Shown here in pieces: positions 18,336 to 19,350 of a stretch of 19,350 nucleotides of DNA; the first letter of the stretch is position 1, and every line of letters starts with the position of its first letter. Both the position numbers and the translations under genes were made by a program. Origin of the DNA: DASVDK01 sp036381125 [NCBI: Thermodesulfobacteriota bacterium] (GTDB taxonomy: Bacteria > DASVDK01); NCBI GenBank assembly GCA_036381125.1, contig DASVDK010000017.1, forward strand, positions 1 to 19,350, written 5' to 3'. The notes below the pieces were generated by a model. That model did not search any database. It was not told the DNA's origin and saw only the letters and a program-made list of their open reading frames with translations.

Positions 18336-19148
18336 CTAGACGATCTGTATCGGCCCCTCGGCCGACCCGGTGATGAACTGCTGGACCATCGGATTCGTGG
18401 AGGCCTGGATCTCGGCCGGCGTCCCGGTCTCGATGATATCGCCCCGGAAGAGCATCGCGATGCGGCTGGCGATGGCGAAGGCCCCGGGGATGTCGTGGCT
18501 GATGACGACGAACGTGATGCCCAGCGCCCGGTGCGTCTCCAGGATGAGGCGGTTCACCACCGCCGTCGTGATCGGGTCGAGGCCGGTCGTCGGCTCGTCG
18601 AAGAGGACGATCTCCGGCTCGAGGGCGAGCGCGCGGGCGAGCCCCACCCGCTTGCGCATGCCGCCCGACAGCTCCGAGGGCATCTTCCCCTCGGCGCCGG
18701 CGAGCCCCACCTGGGCCAGCTTGCGCAGCACGACCTCCCGGACCTCGGCCTTCGACAGGCGCGTGTGCTCGCGGATCGGGAAGGCCACGTTGTCGAAGAC
18801 GCTCATCGAGTCGAAGAGCGCCGCCTCCTGGAAGAGCATCCCGAACTTCCGGCGCACCTGGTTGAGCCGGCGGTCGTCCATCCGGCAGACGTCCTCGCCG
18901 TCGACGAGGATCTGGCCGCTGTCGGGGCGGATGAGCCCGATGAGGTGCTTGAGCAGGACGGTCTTGCCGCTCCCCGATCCGCCGATGATGACCGTGATCT
19001 CCCCGCGCGGGATGTCGAGGTCGATCCCGTGGAGCACCTCGCGGCCGTCGAACGACTTGCGCAGGTCGCGCACCTGGATGATCGTGTCGCCCGCGACCCG
19101 GTCCGCGTCGGTCAGCTCGTAGATGGGGGCGTCGGTCCGATCGGTCAA
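18336..19148 (-). CDS. mlaF: Mla-type ABC transporter ATPase
   Basis: ATPase of the MlaFED-type phospholipid transporter. The 270 residues contain Walker A GGSGSGKT (56-63), the Q-loop Gln107, the signature LSGGM (160-164), Walker B VLFDEP (181-186, Glu185) and the H-loop His218, so it should be active. The start is a rare TTG at 19148 that overlaps the mlaE stop (TTGA), which supports coupled translation; the next possible start, a GTG at residue 26, would cut into the first strand. The N-terminal 20 residues are an unconserved extension. Confidence 0.95.
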   Translation of the reverse strand: MTDRTDAPIYELTDADRVAGDTIIQVRDLRKSFDGREVLHGIDLDIPRGEITVIIGGSGSGKTVLLKHLIGLIRPDSGQILVDGEDVCRMDDRRLNQVRRKFGMLFQEAALFDSMSVFDNVAFPIREHTRLSKAEVREVVLRKLAQVGLAGAEGKMPSELSGGMRKRVGLARALALEPEIVLFDEPTTGLDPITTAVVNRLILETHRALGITFVVISHDIPGAFAIASRIAMLFRGDIIETGTPAEIQASTNPMVQQFITGSAEGPIQIV

Positions 19149-19350
19149 AACAGCAGCGCCGTGAGGAAGTAGTCGGAGACCAGGATGGAGATCGAGGCCC
19201 AGACGACCGCCTCGGTCGTCGCGCGCCCCACCCCCTCGGCCCCGCCCGTGGTGTAGAAGCCCTTGTAGCAGCCGATGAGCGCGATGAGCAGCCCGAAGAC
19301 GACCGACTTGACGAGCCCGTCGACGAGGTCCTCGAGGTAGACCGCCTCCC
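19145..19350 (-). CDS. mlaE: Mla-type ABC transporter permease, partial (N-terminus beyond the right edge)
   Basis: Only the last 68 residues are present. They show the conserved MlaE C-terminus: GLVKSVVFGLLIALIGCYKG, a TTGGAEGVGRATT turn, and the final membrane helix VVWASISILVSDYFLTALLF. MlaE is the inner-membrane permease of the MlaFED complex that moves phospholipids between the membranes. The TGA (19145-19147) overlaps the TTG of mlaF. The rest of the gene, and any promoter of this operon, lies outside the window. Confidence 0.93.
   Translation of the reverse strand, partial: EAVYLEDLVDGLVKSVVFGLLIALIGCYKGFYTTGGAEGVGRATTEAVVWASISILVSDYFLTALLF

Overview
This 19.35-kb window is very GC-rich, densely packed bacterial chromosome. 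Gene content (MlaE/F/D-type lipid transport, LexA, a DciA-type helicase loader, a deltaproteobacteria-like LysR regulator) and a 25-bp GGGGTCAGGTC-type intergenic repeat suggest a Gram-negative, soil or sediment lineage of the old Deltaproteobacteria, Binatota or Rokubacteria kind. The lineage is inferred from gene style only; there is no rRNA gene to settle it.

Region 1 (1-7875, minus strand) is a replication and DNA-damage block. Transcription runs right to left: dnaA, a short UvrC/Cho-like GIY-YIG nuclease gene, lexA, gyrB, then a partial nurA gene cut by the left edge. dnaN and recF, which often sit between dnaA and gyrB, are absent. Upstream of dnaA lies about 850 bp without a gene. It holds a good sigma-70-like promoter for dnaA, a DnaA-box-like site beside that promoter and several hairpins, so it is the best candidate for a dnaA control region or origin. 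lexA has its own promoter overlapping the stop codon of the nuclease gene.

Region 2 (7876-10279) holds a flavodiiron-like metallo-beta-lactamase-fold gene (plus), a tandem 25-bp repeat block, a small antibiotic-biosynthesis-monooxygenase-fold gene (plus), and a convergent LysR regulator gene (minus). A perfect 34-bp palindrome separates the last two.

Region 3 (10280-12318, plus) is a two-gene unit: dciA (DUF721, replicative helicase loader) overlapping by 4 bp a lipoprotein gene for a 5'-nucleotidase-like protein with a degraded active site. Its 3' end overlaps tail-to-tail the DUF1015 gene of the next region.

Region 4 (12267-19350, minus) reads mlaE (partial), mlaF, mlaD-like, purH, purD, DUF1015. 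The first three form an MCE lipid-transport system. The MlaD-like protein is unusually long: a membrane anchor, one MCE domain, about 180 residues of helix and a beta-strand-rich C-terminus that could reach or enter the outer membrane. purH and purD are purine biosynthesis genes and probably have their own promoter in the mlaD-purH gap.

Most genes are ordinary housekeeping genes. The features that stand out are the dnaA-nuclease-lexA-gyrB-nurA gene order, the MCE protein with a barrel-like C-terminus, the nucleotidase-like lipoprotein with lost catalytic residues, and the tandem repeat seen twice directly behind stop codons.
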